A stretch of DNA of 64,000 bases. It comes from Streptomyces palmae (lineage in GTDB: Bacteria; Actinomycetota; Actinomycetes; Streptomycetales; Streptomycetaceae). Each line of letters opens with the position of its first letter. Position 1 is the stretch's first letter. Shown piece by piece: positions 53,767-62,374 of the stretch. The stretch spans positions 22,950 through 86,949 of the forward strand of contig NZ_SRID01000002.1 of the NCBI RefSeq assembly GCF_004684805.1, read 5' to 3'. The notes beneath the pieces are model-generated. The model was not told the origin of the DNA, did no database searches, and was given only the letters and a program-made list of their open reading frames with translations. The translations under genes and the position numbers were made by a program.

Positions 53767-54988
53767 CTCTGCGGTGCGTTGGATCCCGGTGGGAGAGCTC
53801 GGTGACGTCCGCATGGGCAAGCAGCTGTCCCCGGCAAGCCGGATGTCCGGAAAGCAGCTTCCCTACCTACGGGTGGCCAATGTCTACGACGGGTACATCG
53901 ACTATTCCGATGTGAAGACAATGGGTTTCACTTCGGCTGAACGAGAGACCTACAATCTCCGGCCGGGAGACATCCTGCTAAACGAGGGACAGAGCCTGGA
54001 ACTCGTCGGACGTAGCGCACTTTACGATGGCCCCGAAGGGGCATACTGCTTTCAGAACACTTTGGTGCGCTTTCGCCCAGGCGAAGAGATCGTACCGGAA
54101 TACGCACAGATCATCTTCAGCAATTGGCTGGCTACAGGGGTCTTCGCTTCCATCGCCAAGAAGACAACCAGCATCGCCCACCTCGGCGGCGATAGGTTTG
54201 CAGCATTGCTGTTTCCTGCACGGACTCATCGAGAACAGCAACGCATTATCGAGGTCCTCAACGCCATGGGCGACGCGGAGCGCTCCATGAAGCAATCAAT
54301 CAAAAAGTTGCAGGACATTCACTATGGGGCAACGGAGGGCCTGGCGGGAGCCAAGCTGACTTGCCTCGCCTCAGTCATAGCATCCGGACCCCAGAATGGC
54401 CTCTACAAGCCCGCTTCCGCATACAGCGCCATCGGCACGCCAATCGTCAGGATTAACAGCTTCTCAGGTGGCCCCTCCGACCTCACACGGAACCTGCTCC
54501 GCGTAGAGACCTCCGAGGGGGAGGTCTCGCGTTATGGCGTACGCCCGGGTGATGTCCTCATCAATAGAGTTAATTCCATCGACCTTGTGGGCAAATCGAC
54601 CACCGTCCGCACACTTCTGGAGCCCACAGTTTTCGAGTCGAACATGATGCGCTGCAGGCTTCACGAAGATCGCGCGCTTCCCGAGTTCGTCGAATTGTGG
54701 TTGTCTAGCACCGCAGCTAAGCGCTATTTTCGACAGCGGGCCAAAAGCGCGGTTTCCCAAGCAAGCATCAACCGCACGGATGTACTAGCTACACCGTTCC
54801 CGAACATCGGAATCGAAGAGCAGCGGAGTTTCCTGAACAGCATTTCCGCGATCGACAATCAACTATCCACCCTGAAAGAATCTCTTGCGAAGCATGGCCT
54901 ACTCAAGAAAGGCCTCACCGAGCGCCTCCTAACTGGCAGGTCAGATCAATCAGGCGTGAATTCGTGGGCCACCATCGCCACCCCATGA
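53756..54988 (+). CDS. hsdS: type I restriction-modification specificity subunit HsdS
   Basis: A 410-residue HsdS with two target-recognition domains (about 5-180 and 200-375), each followed by a helical conserved region ([20 protein letters not shown], plus [20 protein letters not shown] and [11 protein letters not shown]). The ends of both halves have the typical P-x-QQRI/EEQ pattern ([20 protein letters not shown]). The gene is clearly less GC-rich than hsdM and hsdR and uses rarer codons such as CTA, AAT and ACA, as expected for a swapped specificity gene. The target site cannot be read from sequence. The start lies 11 bp inside hsdM. Confidence 0.93.
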   Translation: MRDDSAVRWIPVGELGDVRMGKQLSPASRMSGKQLPYLRVANVYDGYIDYSDVKTMGFTSAERETYNLRPGDILLNEGQSLELVGRSALYDGPEGAYCFQNTLVRFRPGEEIVPEYAQIIFSNWLATGVFASIAKKTTSIAHLGGDRFAALLFPARTHREQQRIIEVLNAMGDAERSMKQSIKKLQDIHYGATEGLAGAKLTCLASVIASGPQNGLYKPASAYSAIGTPIVRINSFSGGPSDLTRNLLRVETSEGEVSRYGVRPGDVLINRVNSIDLVGKSTTVRTLLEPTVFESNMMRCRLHEDRALPEFVELWLSSTAAKRYFRQRAKSAVSQASINRTDVLATPFPNIGIEEQRSFLNSISAIDNQLSTLKESLAKHGLLKKGLTERLLTGRSDQSGVNSWATIATP

Positions 54989-54990
54989 CG

Positions 54991-56241
54991 TCAGCAATTT
55001 TCCTTGAGTGCATCAGCCAATTGACGTCCCTCGTGGGTGCCTCTCCGAAGCAGCATCGCCGCAGCGGTGTGCAGCTCGTTCCAGGCGTGGGGGCGCCCGA
55101 CGGCCGCTGCGTCGGGCACGCTCATCAGGGCCACCTCCAGTGCGTGCTGGGGCTCGTCGGCTCCGGCAAGCGCATGCGCGAGACAAGCCCTGTACCACGC
55201 CTTGTCCCGCCGGTATTCGCCAGGTAGGGCTTCGAGCCCAGCGCTGGTGAACGCCACAGCGCCACGCCAATCGCCAAGATGCAGTGCCGCCATCCCTCGT
55301 TGCATCGCAAACCACGTATCGTCGTAGAAGTACATCCACGGCGGTTCGTCCTCGGGCCGCTCGGCAGCACGCTTGATGAGGGCTTCGGCCTCGTCCAGCA
55401 GGCGTAAGGCACTCGTCGCGTCCTTGTTGAGCGCGTGCCCGCGGGCCATCATCTGGGCCGCCATGCCCTGCACGCCCGGAGATGCTCCCGGGGCGGACCA
55501 ACGGGCAGCTTCGGCGAGCCGTACGCACCGATCTCCCCTGCCACCAGACCAGGCCATGTGCGCCTTCATGCTCAGCGTCGTAGCCGCCATGTTGGCGTCC
55601 CCGGCCTCCAGAGCCCATTCGTGGGAGCGGTCATACCAGGCGAGTGCGGCAGCCGACTGCCCTTGGTCCTGTGCCATCCACGCGAGAAACTGAGCGTGCT
55701 CCGAAGCGAGTCGGACGACGCGCTCCGCCACAGCGGCTGGAGCTCCCGCGTAAAGATCCACGACTGTGCCCAGTTGCTGACGCATCACGCCGACCAAGGG
55801 TCGAGACCCGATGAAGTCCTCCGCCCGACGGTGCTCACTCAGCAACCGGTCAAGCCAGTCGAGTGTCGCCGAGTCCACGTGTCGCTCTCCTTGGACCGCA
55901 CTGGTGACTCGCGTCAGGAGGTCTTCCTCCGGCCCGGCACCCGAGCCCACCAGGCTTGGCACCAGGCACCCACTGGCCGGGAATGTGCCTCCGGGCGGCG
56001 TAACCGTGGTGACACCAAGGCCCGTAACAATGCGCTGTCTGACCTCCGTTGAAGTCACCTGCCGACGACCGCGCTCAATGCCAGAGACATCGGGTTGGGC
56101 CAGGCCAACGCGCTCGCCAAGCTTCGTCTGGCTGATTCCCGTGAGCTGTCGGTAGACCCGGAAGACAGCCCCCCACTCTTCTTCAGCAACTGCCGCAGCA
56201 AGCCGAGGGTGACGCCAGATGTCTACCTGAAAGTCCCGCAT
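54991..56241 (-). CDS. XRE-family regulator with TPR-like C-terminal domain (cassette 2 regulator)
   Basis: A 416-residue regulator on the opposite strand between hsdS and hsdR. The HTH is at about 25-75 (GAVFRVYRQLTGISQTKLGE, LAQPDVSGIERGRRQV). The long helical remainder is TPR-like (for example AALAWYDRSHEWALEAGDAN; AAQMMARGHALNKDATSALR). The ATG at 56241 lies right after TATATT-CGAGAT, so transcription may be leaderless. A TATAGG-GCGGT-CCTATA operator candidate overlaps. It diverges from the small cassette genes and hsdR and could control them. Confidence 0.87.
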   Translation of the reverse strand: MRDFQVDIWRHPRLAAAVAEEEWGAVFRVYRQLTGISQTKLGERVGLAQPDVSGIERGRRQVTSTEVRQRIVTGLGVTTVTPPGGTFPASGCLVPSLVGSGAGPEEDLLTRVTSAVQGERHVDSATLDWLDRLLSEHRRAEDFIGSRPLVGVMRQQLGTVVDLYAGAPAAVAERVVRLASEHAQFLAWMAQDQGQSAAALAWYDRSHEWALEAGDANMAATTLSMKAHMAWSGGRGDRCVRLAEAARWSAPGASPGVQGMAAQMMARGHALNKDATSALRLLDEAEALIKRAAERPEDEPPWMYFYDDTWFAMQRGMAALHLGDWRGAVAFTSAGLEALPGEYRRDKAWYRACLAHALAGADEPQHALEVALMSVPDAAAVGRPHAWNELHTAAAMLLRRGTHEGRQLADALKENC

Positions 56242-56249
56242 ATCTCGAA

Positions 56250-56266
56250 TATAGGGCGGTCCTATA
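56250..56266. promoter_or_regulatory. inverted repeat TATAGG-N5-CCTATA, candidate operator
   Basis: TATAGG (56250-56255) and CCTATA (56261-56266) flank GCGGT. The TATATT -10-like sequence of the minus-strand regulator gene overlaps the left arm. The site lies 9 bp upstream of the XRE start and 112 bp from the cassette start on the other strand. Confidence 0.5.
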
Positions 56267-56377
56267 GCTCCGTGGGATGGAACGAGGCAGCGACACACAC
56301 CAGGGTCGATCCGCAAGGACCCCCGCGACCGCGCGAACGGCCCGGGGGCATGGCCAACCTGATGAAAGCAGGTCGAC

Positions 56378-56761
56378 GTGCCGAACTGTATCGCTCTCCT
56401 CTTCGAGCGGTTGCTGAAAATGCTCCTGCCATCGACCGGCCGGCACCGAGCCGCGGCGCTGACCGGAGCCCTTGCCCGAACCGGACCCGGAGCCGGGCCC
56501 GGAACCGGAACCGAAGGCTGTCCCCAGGCCGAACCCCCAACCGCCCCACCGCTCACCCGACGGAAGAGGTACACCCAGACCTACTCGCCCACACCCCTCC
56601 GCGCCGAGGACTGCGCCTTGGTCCGCCCCTACGCCCTCTCCCCCGCCGAGCGGCACCGCGAGCCGCAGGCACAGCGACGGCGCCGCCGCACCCTGTGGGT
56701 GGCCGTGCGCGGCGTCGATATCGGGCCCCGGCTCATCCACGGAGCGAAGGTGGCCGCGTGA
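56378..56761 (+). CDS. small protein A of the two-gene cassette, copy 2
   Basis: A 127-residue paralogue of 42787-43098. Conserved parts are RLLKMLLPSTGRHRA, SPTPLRAEDCALVRPY and TLWVAVRGVDIGPRLIHGAK; the Pro/Gly/Thr middle and the PAERHREPQAQRRRRR insert are longer. The GTG at 56378 aligns with the ATG of copy 1 (AGCAGGTCGAC before both). It overlaps the next gene by one base. Function unknown. Confidence 0.75.
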   Translation: MPNCIALLFERLLKMLLPSTGRHRAAALTGALARTGPGAGPGTGTEGCPQAEPPTAPPLTRRKRYTQTYSPTPLRAEDCALVRPYALSPAERHREPQAQRRRRRTLWVAVRGVDIGPRLIHGAKVAA

Positions 56762-57165
56762 TGGAGCCGACCCGCGTCACCAGGCTGCTGCCCTGGACCG
56801 GCCCGGACGGGAAGCCGTGCTACCTCAACACGGACGGCGAGGGCTCCGGGTACGTGTCCCGGCTCGCTGATCAGATGGAGGAGGTTCAGCTGGGGATGTG
56901 CGTCCAGCTGATCGGGCATGCCGAGGCGTTGATGGGCGATGCCAAGGCCAGTGCCCGGGAGTTGCGGTTTCTCTCGGCGCGGCTGACCGAGGCCCTGCGC
57001 GACGCCGTGTGTATCGCGGAGAGCCAGCGGGACCGGCTCGCCTACTACTGCCGCCGGGACCCCAAACCGATGAGGGGAGCGAGCCCCAGGCGCGCTGAGA
57101 AGCAGCGACGACGCCCCGCCGCACGCCAGGACCACCGCAATCGGGAACCGGTGACCCTGGCGTGA
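56761..57165 (+). CDS. small protein B of the two-gene cassette, copy 2
   Basis: A 134-residue paralogue of 43098-43442 with the same N-terminal 95 residues (MEPTRVTRLLPW, DGKPCYLNTDGEGSGYVSRL, QLIGHAEALMGDAKASAREL) and a different Arg/Pro/Ala-rich C-terminus. The start overlaps the end of protein A (GTGATG). hsdR begins 81 bp later in the same direction, so cassette and hsdR may share a transcript. Function unknown. Confidence 0.78.
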   Translation: MEPTRVTRLLPWTGPDGKPCYLNTDGEGSGYVSRLADQMEEVQLGMCVQLIGHAEALMGDAKASARELRFLSARLTEALRDAVCIAESQRDRLAYYCRRDPKPMRGASPRRAEKQRRRPAARQDHRNREPVTLA

Positions 57166-57246
57166 TCCCCATGCCGTCAACTCCCCGTCGCGGCACTGCC
57201 GCACAATGGACGCTCGTGGCGATCGAGCGGACGCGAGGGGTGGACC

Positions 57247-60200
57247 GTGGGGCGAGGCGTGGCGGGGCGGCGTCGGGACGAGGTGGAACGGGAGGAGGTC
57301 GAGCGCCCGTTCATCCAGCAGCTGGAATCGATGGGCTGGACGCACGTCCACGGGAAGGACCTCGTCGCCGAGGGCCGCGCGTACACGGACGTACTCCTCA
57401 CGGACCGGCTCTCCCGTGCTCTGCGTCGCGTCAACCGGCTGCCCGGCAGTGACGCCGAGTGGGTCGAGGACAGCCACGCGGCACGTGCCATCGCCGATCT
57501 GGAGGCCGTCTCCGTCGGGCCGAACGGCCGTCACCTGCGCTCCGCGAACTCCCAGGCCACCACGCTTCTGCTGCACGGGACCCAGCCCATGCGGGGACAT
57601 GCGGTCCACCACAAGGGCAAGGACGTCTTCCTCCAGTACATCGACTGGGACATCGAGGACGAGAAGAAGATCAGAGAGCGAAACGATTTTCTGGTCGTCT
57701 CCCAGCTGCGGTTCCGCACCGCCGCCGGTTACGAGGAGATCCCCGACCTCGTGCTGTTCGTGAACGGTATCCCGGTCGCGGTGGTCGAGTGCAAGAGCCC
57801 AGACCTTCAGAACCCCATCGAACGGGCGATCCAGGACCTTCGCGCGTACACCGGACATCCGGTGGAGCACGACAGCGAGGAGCGGGATGCCAGTGACCTA
57901 CCCCGCGGTATCCCTGCCCTGTTCAAGACGGTCCAACTGCTGATCGCCGCTTCGGGAACCACGGCTCACCTGGGCACGATCACCTCACGGGAACGTGACT
58001 TCGCGCCGTGGCGCAGTGTGGAACCGGACTACAAGGACACCGAGGAGCTCCGGGTAGCACTGCGCAAGGTCGGCAGCGAGCCCAGGCTGCTGGAGGCCAC
58101 CGAAAAGCCATCGGAGCAGCAGCAACTCATCGCCGCCGTGCTCAAGCCCGTCAATCTGCTGAACATCCTGCGGCACTACGTCATCGAGATACCGATCCAG
58201 CAGAAGAAGAGCAGAGGTGGGTCGGGCTCGCGGAAGGCGGAGGCGCAGTCAGAGGGTGCGCCCAAGGCCAAGATCGTCTGCCGCCACCAGCAGTACCGGG
58301 CCGTGGAGAAGATCGTCCAGCGGCTGCGAACCCGCCGGACGCTTCTCGACCCGGGGGCCACCGATGACGAGCGTGGTGGGGTGATCTGGCACACCCAGGG
58401 CTCCGGTAAGAGCCTGACCATGGCGTTCCTGGCCCGGCGACTGCACCGCAGCCGCAACCCTGAGCTGAACGGGTTCACCATTCTGGTGGTCACCGACCGC
58501 ATCCAGTTGCAGGACCAGTTGGAGGCGGCGGTCCGCAGGGGCGGCAGGTCGGTGAAGGTCGCCAAGCGGCAGGCGGACATCGAGGGGATGCTGCGGGACG
58601 GTGGACGCCATGTCGTCTTCGCGATGATCCAGAAGTATGGGGTCCCGGGCTTCGCGTTCGCCGGAGCGAACAAGGGTGCGGGGGCCGGCGACGACCGGTC
58701 GTTGGCCGACGAGTACCAACAGGTACGGGACCGGATCGCGGAAGGCGAGAAGCCGGCCGAGGCGGCCGATCCGACACCCGACGTGAGCGACGCCGACCTG
58801 CCCCGCTTCCCGCGGTGTACCAGTTCGACTCAGGTTCTGGTTCTGGTCGATGAGGCGCACCGCTCACACACCTCGATGCTGCACGCCTGTCTGCGCCAGG
58901 CCGCCCCGAACGCGGCGCGGATCGGTTTCACGGGTACTCCGATCATGGAGGGGAAGCTTCGGGACACCGCGCGGATCTTCGGACCGTTCATCGACACCTA
59001 CACGATGGCGGAGGCCGAGGAGGACAAGGTCGTCGTCCCCATCCGTTACGAGGGCCGGACCGGTCCGGCCGATGTACGGAAGGGAGAAGATCTCGACAAC
59101 ACGTTCGAGAACCTCATCGCTGACCGTACGGAGGAGCAGCGCGAGCTGCTCCGCAGGAAGTACTGCCGCCCGACGGAGCGCGATGTCGCCGAGTCCGTGA
59201 CGATGATCCGGGCCAAGGCCGTTGACATGCTGAAGCACTACGTCACGCACGTCCTGTCCGGGGGCGGCTTCAAGGCGCAGGTGGCCGCGGTCAGCCGCCG
59301 GGCGGCAGTGGCGTACCGCGACGCGCTGCGTGAGGCCCGGGTGGAACTCCTTGAGCGTGTGGCCGAATTCGCCCCGGGAGGACGGCCTCCGGAGCGGCTG
59401 CGCGGCGTTGCCACTGAAGACCTCACCGAGGACGACCGGCTGCTCCTCACCGCCTGGAGGTTCCGGGAGATCATCCGACGGATGGAATTCGTGCCCGTCA
59501 TCTCCACAGGGGACGAGAAGAAGGAGCGGCACTGGCGCGAATGGACTGACGAGAAGCACCAGCGGAAGCACATCGAGCGGTTCCTTGAGGAACTGCCCGC
59601 GCTGCCCAGGGACAACCCCTGGACAGCGACCCATGTGCCGGAGCCGGATCCGCCACGGGCTGGCGCGATCGGCCGGAACCCGTGGAGCACCACCTGTCCC
59701 GTACCGCAGACGACACAAGCAGTGGTGCCTGACGACGCTCCGATCACCTTCCTCATCGTCAAGTCCATGCTGCTGACCGGCTTCGACGCGCCTATCGAGC
59801 AGGTGCTCTACCTGGACAGGCCGATCCGGGACGCGGAGCTTCTCCAGGCCATCGCCCGGGTCAACAGGCCCGCCCCCGGCAAAGAGGGCGGGCTGGTGGT
59901 CGACTACTACGGCGTACTCGACCCGCTCAGCGACGCCCTGTCCGGATACGGGAAGAAGGAAGCTCCCGCGGTGCAGGCCGGCCTGCGGGACATCGCGTCC
60001 GCGGTGCGGGTCACCGCGGACGCGGCGGCGAAGGTCAGAGCGTTCCTCACTGGCAAGGACGCCACGGATCTGGACAGCCGCGGCGGACGAGCACGCGCGA
60101 TGCTCGCTCTGCGCGACGAGGACGACCGTGCCCTCTTCGACGAACGGCTCGGTGACTTCCTCAGCGCGCTGGAGCGGGTACTGCCGCATGAGGAGGCCCT

Positions 60201-60948
60201 CGGCTTCGCCGGTGACGCCAGGCGATGGGCCCTGCTGCAGCAGCGCGTCCGCCGCCACTACCGGGACGCACCGGGCGGTGACTTCAGCCTGCGCGGCTAC
60301 GGGCGTAAGGTGCGGGCGCTGATCGCCGAACACCTGGAGGCTCCGGAGATCACGCAGGTCATTCCTCCCGTCTCCATCCTCGCCGAGGCGTTCGACGACG
60401 ATGTGCGGCACATCGAGGATCCGCGGGAAGCGGCTGCCGAGATGGAGCACGCTCTCCGGTACCACCTGGAGGAACGCGTCCGGCGGGAGGACGAGGAGAA
60501 GTACCGGCGGCTGTCCAGGGCTCTGAAGGACGTGCTGGAATCCATGGACGCGCGCTGGCAGATCGAACGGCTCGCCGATCTGATCGACCAGGCACGCCAG
60601 GCAGAGGACGAGGATCCGCACCTGGCCGGGGCCGGTGTCATGGAACGTCGGGTACACACCTGGCTGAAGAACGCGATCGACGAGTCCACGGCCTTCGCGT
60701 CGATGGAGCCCACCACGCTTCGCGCGCTCTCAGCCGGAGTGTACGAGGTGGTCCGCGAGCAGGTCCGCAGCGTCGGCTACCGCGCCGAGGCCAAGCATGT
60801 GACCCGTCTCACCGCCTTCGTCACCGAAAGACTGCGCGAGGACGGCCTCAGCCCGTCGGCCGGGAGCACCCAGGACGTGCGGGCGGTTGCCCGCAGCGTG
60901 GTGAACCACGTCCAGGAGCACCTGGAGGGCTTCCGGGACGAGCGGTAG
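57247..60948 (+). CDS. hsdR: type I restriction enzyme subunit HsdR
   Basis: A 1,233-residue motor nuclease. The N-terminal PD-(D/E)xK nuclease is intact: EEIPDLVLFVNG with Asp167, then VAVVECKSP with Glu181 and Lys183. Superfamily-2 helicase motifs follow: Walker A HTQGSGKSLT (Lys388), motif Ia ILVVTDRIQLQDQL, DEAH (535-538) in VLVDEAHRSHTS, motif III GFTGTPI, and motif VI QAIARVNRP. The C-terminal helical region (about 900-1233) should contact HsdM. Length is at the upper end for HsdR. The GTG at 57247 has GAGGGG upstream. It is separated from hsdMS by the regulatory cassette. Confidence 0.96.
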   Translation: MGRGVAGRRRDEVEREEVERPFIQQLESMGWTHVHGKDLVAEGRAYTDVLLTDRLSRALRRVNRLPGSDAEWVEDSHAARAIADLEAVSVGPNGRHLRSANSQATTLLLHGTQPMRGHAVHHKGKDVFLQYIDWDIEDEKKIRERNDFLVVSQLRFRTAAGYEEIPDLVLFVNGIPVAVVECKSPDLQNPIERAIQDLRAYTGHPVEHDSEERDASDLPRGIPALFKTVQLLIAASGTTAHLGTITSRERDFAPWRSVEPDYKDTEELRVALRKVGSEPRLLEATEKPSEQQQLIAAVLKPVNLLNILRHYVIEIPIQQKKSRGGSGSRKAEAQSEGAPKAKIVCRHQQYRAVEKIVQRLRTRRTLLDPGATDDERGGVIWHTQGSGKSLTMAFLARRLHRSRNPELNGFTILVVTDRIQLQDQLEAAVRRGGRSVKVAKRQADIEGMLRDGGRHVVFAMIQKYGVPGFAFAGANKGAGAGDDRSLADEYQQVRDRIAEGEKPAEAADPTPDVSDADLPRFPRCTSSTQVLVLVDEAHRSHTSMLHACLRQAAPNAARIGFTGTPIMEGKLRDTARIFGPFIDTYTMAEAEEDKVVVPIRYEGRTGPADVRKGEDLDNTFENLIADRTEEQRELLRRKYCRPTERDVAESVTMIRAKAVDMLKHYVTHVLSGGGFKAQVAAVSRRAAVAYRDALREARVELLERVAEFAPGGRPPERLRGVATEDLTEDDRLLLTAWRFREIIRRMEFVPVISTGDEKKERHWREWTDEKHQRKHIERFLEELPALPRDNPWTATHVPEPDPPRAGAIGRNPWSTTCPVPQTTQAVVPDDAPITFLIVKSMLLTGFDAPIEQVLYLDRPIRDAELLQAIARVNRPAPGKEGGLVVDYYGVLDPLSDALSGYGKKEAPAVQAGLRDIASAVRVTADAAAKVRAFLTGKDATDLDSRGGRARAMLALRDEDDRALFDERLGDFLSALERVLPHEEALGFAGDARRWALLQQRVRRHYRDAPGGDFSLRGYGRKVRALIAEHLEAPEITQVIPPVSILAEAFDDDVRHIEDPREAAAEMEHALRYHLEERVRREDEEKYRRLSRALKDVLESMDARWQIERLADLIDQARQAEDEDPHLAGAGVMERRVHTWLKNAIDESTAFASMEPTTLRALSAGVYEVVREQVRSVGYRAEAKHVTRLTAFVTERLREDGLSPSAGSTQDVRAVARSVVNHVQEHLEGFRDER

Positions 60949-60961
60949 GCACAATTGCGGT

Positions 60962-61798
60962 GTGCCACCCCGTACCGGACCTGCCGTCCCACACGCTCAG
61001 CCAGCCGCCTCCCCGGCGACTGAGCTGCTGACCGACGGCCAGCAGCTGCGTCTCGGGGAGTTCGTCCTGCATGTCCGGGTCAGCGCGCGCCGTGGTCGGC
61101 TCGCGCTGGCCGTGGAGCGGGACGGAACTGTCGTACTTCGAGCGCCCGCGTCGTGCGACATGAAGCGCGCCGAGGTGTTCGTGCGAGCTCATGCGGGCTG
61201 GATCGCCGACAAGGCGCGGCTCCGGGACCGCTTCCGGCCCGCCCATCCATCCCGCGCACTGGTCGATGGGACCGCGTTCCGCTATCTGGGCCGGGAGTAC
61301 CGTCTGCTGCTGGTTCAGGGCAGCGAGCCAACCCGTCTACGTGCCGGACGTCTCCGGCTTGGGGCAACGGCTGCGGCGAACCCGGCCGACGGCCGCAAGG
61401 CGATCATCGACTGGTACCAGCGGGCCGGAACCAACTGGGCACTGGGCAGATTCCAGCCCTGGGCCGGACGGCTGGAGGTGCGCGAACCGGATGTCGAGGT
61501 ACGAGACCTTGGGGACCGCTGGGGTGCTTACACCCCGGACGCGGGCGGAGGGTCCGGCCGTATGACGCTGCACTGGGCGATCTTCCAGCTTCCGATCCGG
61601 CTCGTGGACTACGTGATCGCCCACGAGCTGGCCCATGTTCGGATCTCGGGGCACGGCCCCGACTACTGGCGGCTGCTGCGTCGAGCCATCCCGGAGTGTG
61701 AACGCCTCAAGGACGAGCTGGACGAGATGGGACGCAGGGTCTGGCTCGGCGAAACCGCGGATATTCCGCCCGGCGGCGGGTCTGACCCGAGCGCCTGA
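60962..61798 (+). CDS. DUF45 (YgjP-like, M48-related) metallopeptidase
   Basis: A 278-residue DUF45/YgjP metallopeptidase. The catalytic zinc motif is HELAH in DYVIAHELAHVRISGHGPDYW, with the third His a few residues on. KLRLRDRFRP-like helices and LGDRWGAYTP, IDWYQRAGTNWALGRF match the family. Members are often encoded next to type I restriction genes, as here, 13 bp after hsdR; their role there is unclear. The GTG at 60962 is chosen although the spacing to a ribosome site is weak. It ends 70 bp before the right-hand repeat. Confidence 0.9.
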   Translation: MPPRTGPAVPHAQPAASPATELLTDGQQLRLGEFVLHVRVSARRGRLALAVERDGTVVLRAPASCDMKRAEVFVRAHAGWIADKARLRDRFRPAHPSRALVDGTAFRYLGREYRLLLVQGSEPTRLRAGRLRLGATAAANPADGRKAIIDWYQRAGTNWALGRFQPWAGRLEVREPDVEVRDLGDRWGAYTPDAGGGSGRMTLHWAIFQLPIRLVDYVIAHELAHVRISGHGPDYWRLLRRAIPECERLKDELDEMGRRVWLGETADIPPGGGSDPSA

Positions 61799-61866
61799 AG
61801 CTGACCTCTGGTCTACTCGGTCGGGATCTTGCGGCGGTCTGGTTCGGAGCAGGCCCGCCGAGCGCC

Positions 61867-62365
61867 GTCAGTCCGTGTCGAGGTCTCGGGTGAGGTGGGC
61901 GAAGGCGGCCAGGTTGCGGGTGGACTCGCCGCGGGAGGTGCGCCAGGCGTACTCCTTGCGGATGGCGGAGGCGAAGCCCATCTCCAGCAGGGTGTTGAAG
62001 CTGCCGTCCGCGTTCTCCAGCACCACGCCCAGCAGCCGGTCCAGCTCCTCCGGGGTGACGGCGGCCAGCGGGAGGCGGCCCACCAGGTAGATGTCGCCGA
62101 GCCCGTCGATGGCGTAACCCATGCCGTACAGCCGGGTGTTGCGCTCCAGCAGCCAGCGGTGCACGGCCTCGTGGTTCTCGTCGGGGCGCCGGATCACGAA
62201 GGCGTTGACGGACAGCGAGTGCCGGCCGACCCGCAGCGAGCAGGTGGTGGACAGCTTGCGGGTGCCGGGCAGCTTCACCACGTAACCGCCGTCGGCCGAC
62301 CTCTCCCACTCCAGCTCGGCGTCGCGGAGGGTCTGCTCGATGATCGTGCCGGCGTCCGCGTCACC
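61867..62365. repeat. 499-bp direct repeat, right copy (resident ybjN)
   Basis: The partner of 48407-48905, offset 13,460 bp, four mismatches. The right end of the match falls at the start codon of the resident gene (TCACC, then CATGG versus AGGCT). Confidence 0.95.
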
Positions 62366-62374
62366 CATGGCCAT
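61868..62374 (-). CDS. YbjN-domain protein, resident copy downstream of mshA
   Basis: A 168-residue YbjN-domain protein (alpha-beta fold of type-III-secretion-chaperone shape). Characteristic segments are [39 protein letters not shown] and [20 protein letters not shown]. Its ATG lies inside the last codons of mshA, with the mshA TGA in the GGTGAC of the start region, so the two are coupled. The starts at 62368, 62374 and 62383 are all possible; I use 62374. A role near mycothiol synthesis is suggested only by conserved neighbourhood. Confidence 0.82.
   Translation of the reverse strand: MAMGDADAGTIIEQTLRDAELEWERSADGGYVVKLPGTRKLSTTCSLRVGRHSLSVNAFVIRRPDENHEAVHRWLLERNTRLYGMGYAIDGLGDIYLVGRLPLAAVTPEELDRLLGVVLENADGSFNTLLEMGFASAIRKEYAWRTSRGESTRNLAAFAHLTRDLDTD

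Noticed and set aside
51874..53820. 648-residue open frame on the minus strand antisense to hsdM
   Set aside because: Shadow of a GC-rich gene: hsdM has clear methylase motifs, the antisense frame has none and lacks a ribosome site.
48407..62365. interpretation of the island as a phage or ICE with its own integration machinery
   Set aside because: No integrase, excisionase, relaxase or structural phage gene lies between the repeats; only the 499-bp homology supports mobility.
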